From contig JACPWV010000112.1 of assembly GCA_016196905.1 (NCBI GenBank), positions 1 to 6,422 of the forward strand: a DNA stretch of 6,422 nt, read 5' to 3'. The notes beneath the pieces are model-generated. The model searched no databases and was not told the origin of the DNA. It saw only the letters and a list, made by a program, of their open reading frames with translations. Source of the stretch: Chloroflexota bacterium. Its GTDB lineage: Bacteria > Chloroflexota > Anaerolineae > UBA7937 > JACPPX01. Position 1 is the first letter of the stretch; each line of letters begins with the position of its first letter. Below, piece after piece: positions 5,651 through 6,422 of the stretch. Made by a program: the position numbers and the translations under genes.

Positions 5651-5676
5651 CAGTGTGTCCCCAGGCGTTCTGCGGC

Positions 5677-6228
5677 CTAGGCCGCCTTAGCCTCCCGGCC
5701 ATCCAGGCTGACCAGCTTAGCCCCCAGGATCTTCTGCATATGCTGCAGGGCGTAGCCATGGGCTTCGGGATCGAAGGTGGCCACGCAGTCGGTGACCACC
5801 TCCACGGGATAATCGCGGTTCCTCAAATCAGCCACAGTGTGCATCACGCAGATATCGGTGCAGTCGCCTACCACGATAACCTTCTCTGGCTTGATCTCGG
5901 CCAGCCGCTTTTCGAAGTCGGTATTGAAGAAGGCACTATAGCGGTTCTTCTCCACCCTCTCGGCCTTTGCTGCATAAGGCTGCAGCTCGGGGATGATCTC
6001 GTGGTCGGGGGTGCCTTTGATGCAGTGGGGAGTGAACATCTGGAACTCTTTATCGTTCTCGACGTGAGTATCCTGAGTGAAGAAGATCTTCGACCCCTTG
6101 GCCAACTCGCGGCCCAGGAGCTTCTTGATCGGCTCGATGATTCGGCGGCCTGTCTCCCCGATATACAGCGAGCCCTGGGGATCGATGAATCCCTTTTGCA
6201 TATCGACCACGATCACCGCGTTAGCCAT
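5677..6228 (-). CDS. pncA: Nicotinamidase (isochorismatase-fold cysteine hydrolase)
   Basis: The 183-residue protein has the cysteine-hydrolase triad D9 (VVDMQKGF), K94 (EKNRYSAF) and C127 (GDCTDICVMHT). It also has the metal-binding trio typical of nicotinamidases, D53 and H55 in TQDTHVEN and H68 in FTPHCIKGT. The metal site favours nicotinamidase over isochorismatase or N-carbamoylsarcosine amidase, and the following nicotinate phosphoribosyltransferase gene strengthens the call. It would hydrolyse nicotinamide to nicotinate and ammonia in the cytoplasm. Length is normal for PncA (180-210). The start at 6228 is backed by AGGAGGT (6234-6240) five bases upstream. It ends before a strong terminator, so it forms a single-gene transcript or the end of one. 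A sister hydrolase with another amide substrate cannot be fully excluded. Confidence 0.9.
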   Translation of the reverse strand: MANAVIVVDMQKGFIDPQGSLYIGETGRRIIEPIKKLLGRELAKGSKIFFTQDTHVENDKEFQMFTPHCIKGTPDHEIIPELQPYAAKAERVEKNRYSAFFNTDFEKRLAEIKPEKVIVVGDCTDICVMHTVADLRNRDYPVEVVTDCVATFDPEAHGYALQHMQKILGAKLVSLDGREAKAA

Positions 6229-6233
6229 GCCTC

Positions 6234-6240
6234 ACCTCCT
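6234..6240 (-). promoter_or_regulatory. Ribosome binding site of pncA
   Basis: AGGAGGT on the minus strand, five bases before the ATG at 6228, is preceded by another AGG, giving a very strong site. Confidence 0.85.
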
Positions 6241-6266
6241 CCTGGGATCGTCATGCCGACATATCG

Positions 6267-6275
6267 ATTCTACCA
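6267..6275 (-). promoter_or_regulatory. Candidate extended -10 promoter of pncA
   Basis: The minus strand reads TGGTAGAAT, a TGN extended -10 with five of six -10 matches. It would start transcription near 6260, about 32 nt before the ATG. The 17 bp upstream hexamer (GCACTA) is a poor -35. A TTGACA at 6313-6318 is too far away to pair with it. An AT-rich TATTAAAAT just upstream is an alternative -10 without a good partner. Confidence 0.4.
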
Positions 6276-6314
6276 TCCGCGTATTTTAATAGTGCCAAAT
6301 CTAAAGGTGGATTG

Positions 6315-6422
6315 TCAAGATTGGCCACGAAGGTATTCGCGTGCTGCATAGATGGCTGACACCGAGCTCAGCATCTGGATCCTTCCCTCGCGCACAAGAT
6401 CGAGAACTTGGTCGGGGGCACG
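6315..6422 (-). CDS. C-terminal end of an unidentified reading frame, possibly a PIN-domain remnant
   Basis: An open frame enters from the right edge and gives 35 residues before TGA at 6315-6317, including APDQVLDLVREGRIQMLSS and ending AREYLRGQS. I do not recognise a family with certainty. The first half resembles the helix-strand segment of PIN-family toxin ribonucleases (Val-Leu-Asp-Leu-Val-Arg-x-Gly-x-Ile followed by Leu-Ser-Ser). In those proteins about 90 further residues carrying acidic catalytic positions would follow, so this would be a truncated copy. It could equally be the true end of another protein. The stop is 86 nt upstream of pncA. Confidence 0.35.
   Translation of the reverse strand, partial: RAPDQVLDLVREGRIQMLSSVSAIYAAREYLRGQS

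Noticed and set aside
5593..5676. NAD- or nicotinate-sensing riboswitch in a leader of pncB
   Set aside because: The segment is explained by the pncA terminator and the spacer before the pncB promoter; the predicted leader after 5577 is only about 45 nt, too short for the known aptamers.
6313..6318. TTGACA as the -35 of pncA
   Set aside because: No acceptable -10 lies 16-18 bp downstream; the nearest AT-rich candidates are 21-24 bp away.
5653..6351. Plus-strand open frame of 232 codons opposite pncA
   Set aside because: It is antisense to a gene with complete catalytic residues, and its translation shows no family features; such frames are common opposite GC-rich genes.

Overview
The window is a compact, GC-rich bacterial locus in which every supported gene lies on the minus strand, so transcription runs from high to low coordinates. 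Its core is the widely conserved cassette rpmH (ribosomal protein L34), rnpA (RNase P protein), yidD, yidC (membrane insertase) and jag/khpB (KH-R3H RNA-binding protein), ending in a ParA-type ATPase cut by the left edge. Two genes are added to this cassette. One is an eight-bladed PQQ-like beta-propeller lipoprotein between yidD and yidC. The other is a PfkB-family kinase between jag and parA. A short YidC with no lipoprotein signal, together with these two inserted genes, recalls Chloroflexota (Anaerolineae-like) genomes. That assignment is an inference from remembered gene order and protein style, not from a search.

Layout from right to left, in the direction of transcription: positions 6422-6318 hold the last 35 codons of an unidentified reading frame. 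Positions 6317-6229 are an AT-rich promoter region. Positions 6228-5677 encode a nicotinamidase-type isochorismatase-fold hydrolase (pncA), followed by a strong intrinsic terminator (5621-5650). Positions 5592-5584 are an extended -10 promoter lying inside a perfect 7+7 bp inverted repeat, which drives a short nicotinate phosphoribosyltransferase (5532-4537). A weak hairpin sits on that gene's stop codon. A good sigma70-type promoter (-35 at 4452-4457, -10 at 4429-4434) then starts rpmH, and eight genes follow with gaps of 3-48 nt or overlaps, consistent with one operon.

The genes form two modules. The right-hand module is NAD salvage: PncA deamidates nicotinamide to nicotinate, and the phosphoribosyltransferase makes nicotinate mononucleotide (Preiss-Handler route). 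Each of the two genes appears to have its own promoter. The left-hand module combines translation and RNA processing (L34, RnpA, KhpB/Jag) with membrane-protein insertion (YidD, YidC) and chromosome or plasmid segregation (ParA). The beta-propeller lipoprotein immediately before yidC is the most unusual component and may be an extracytoplasmic partner of the insertase. No CRISPR array, insertion sequence, tRNA, rRNA or recognisable riboswitch was seen. There is no gene-free stretch longer than 300 bases.
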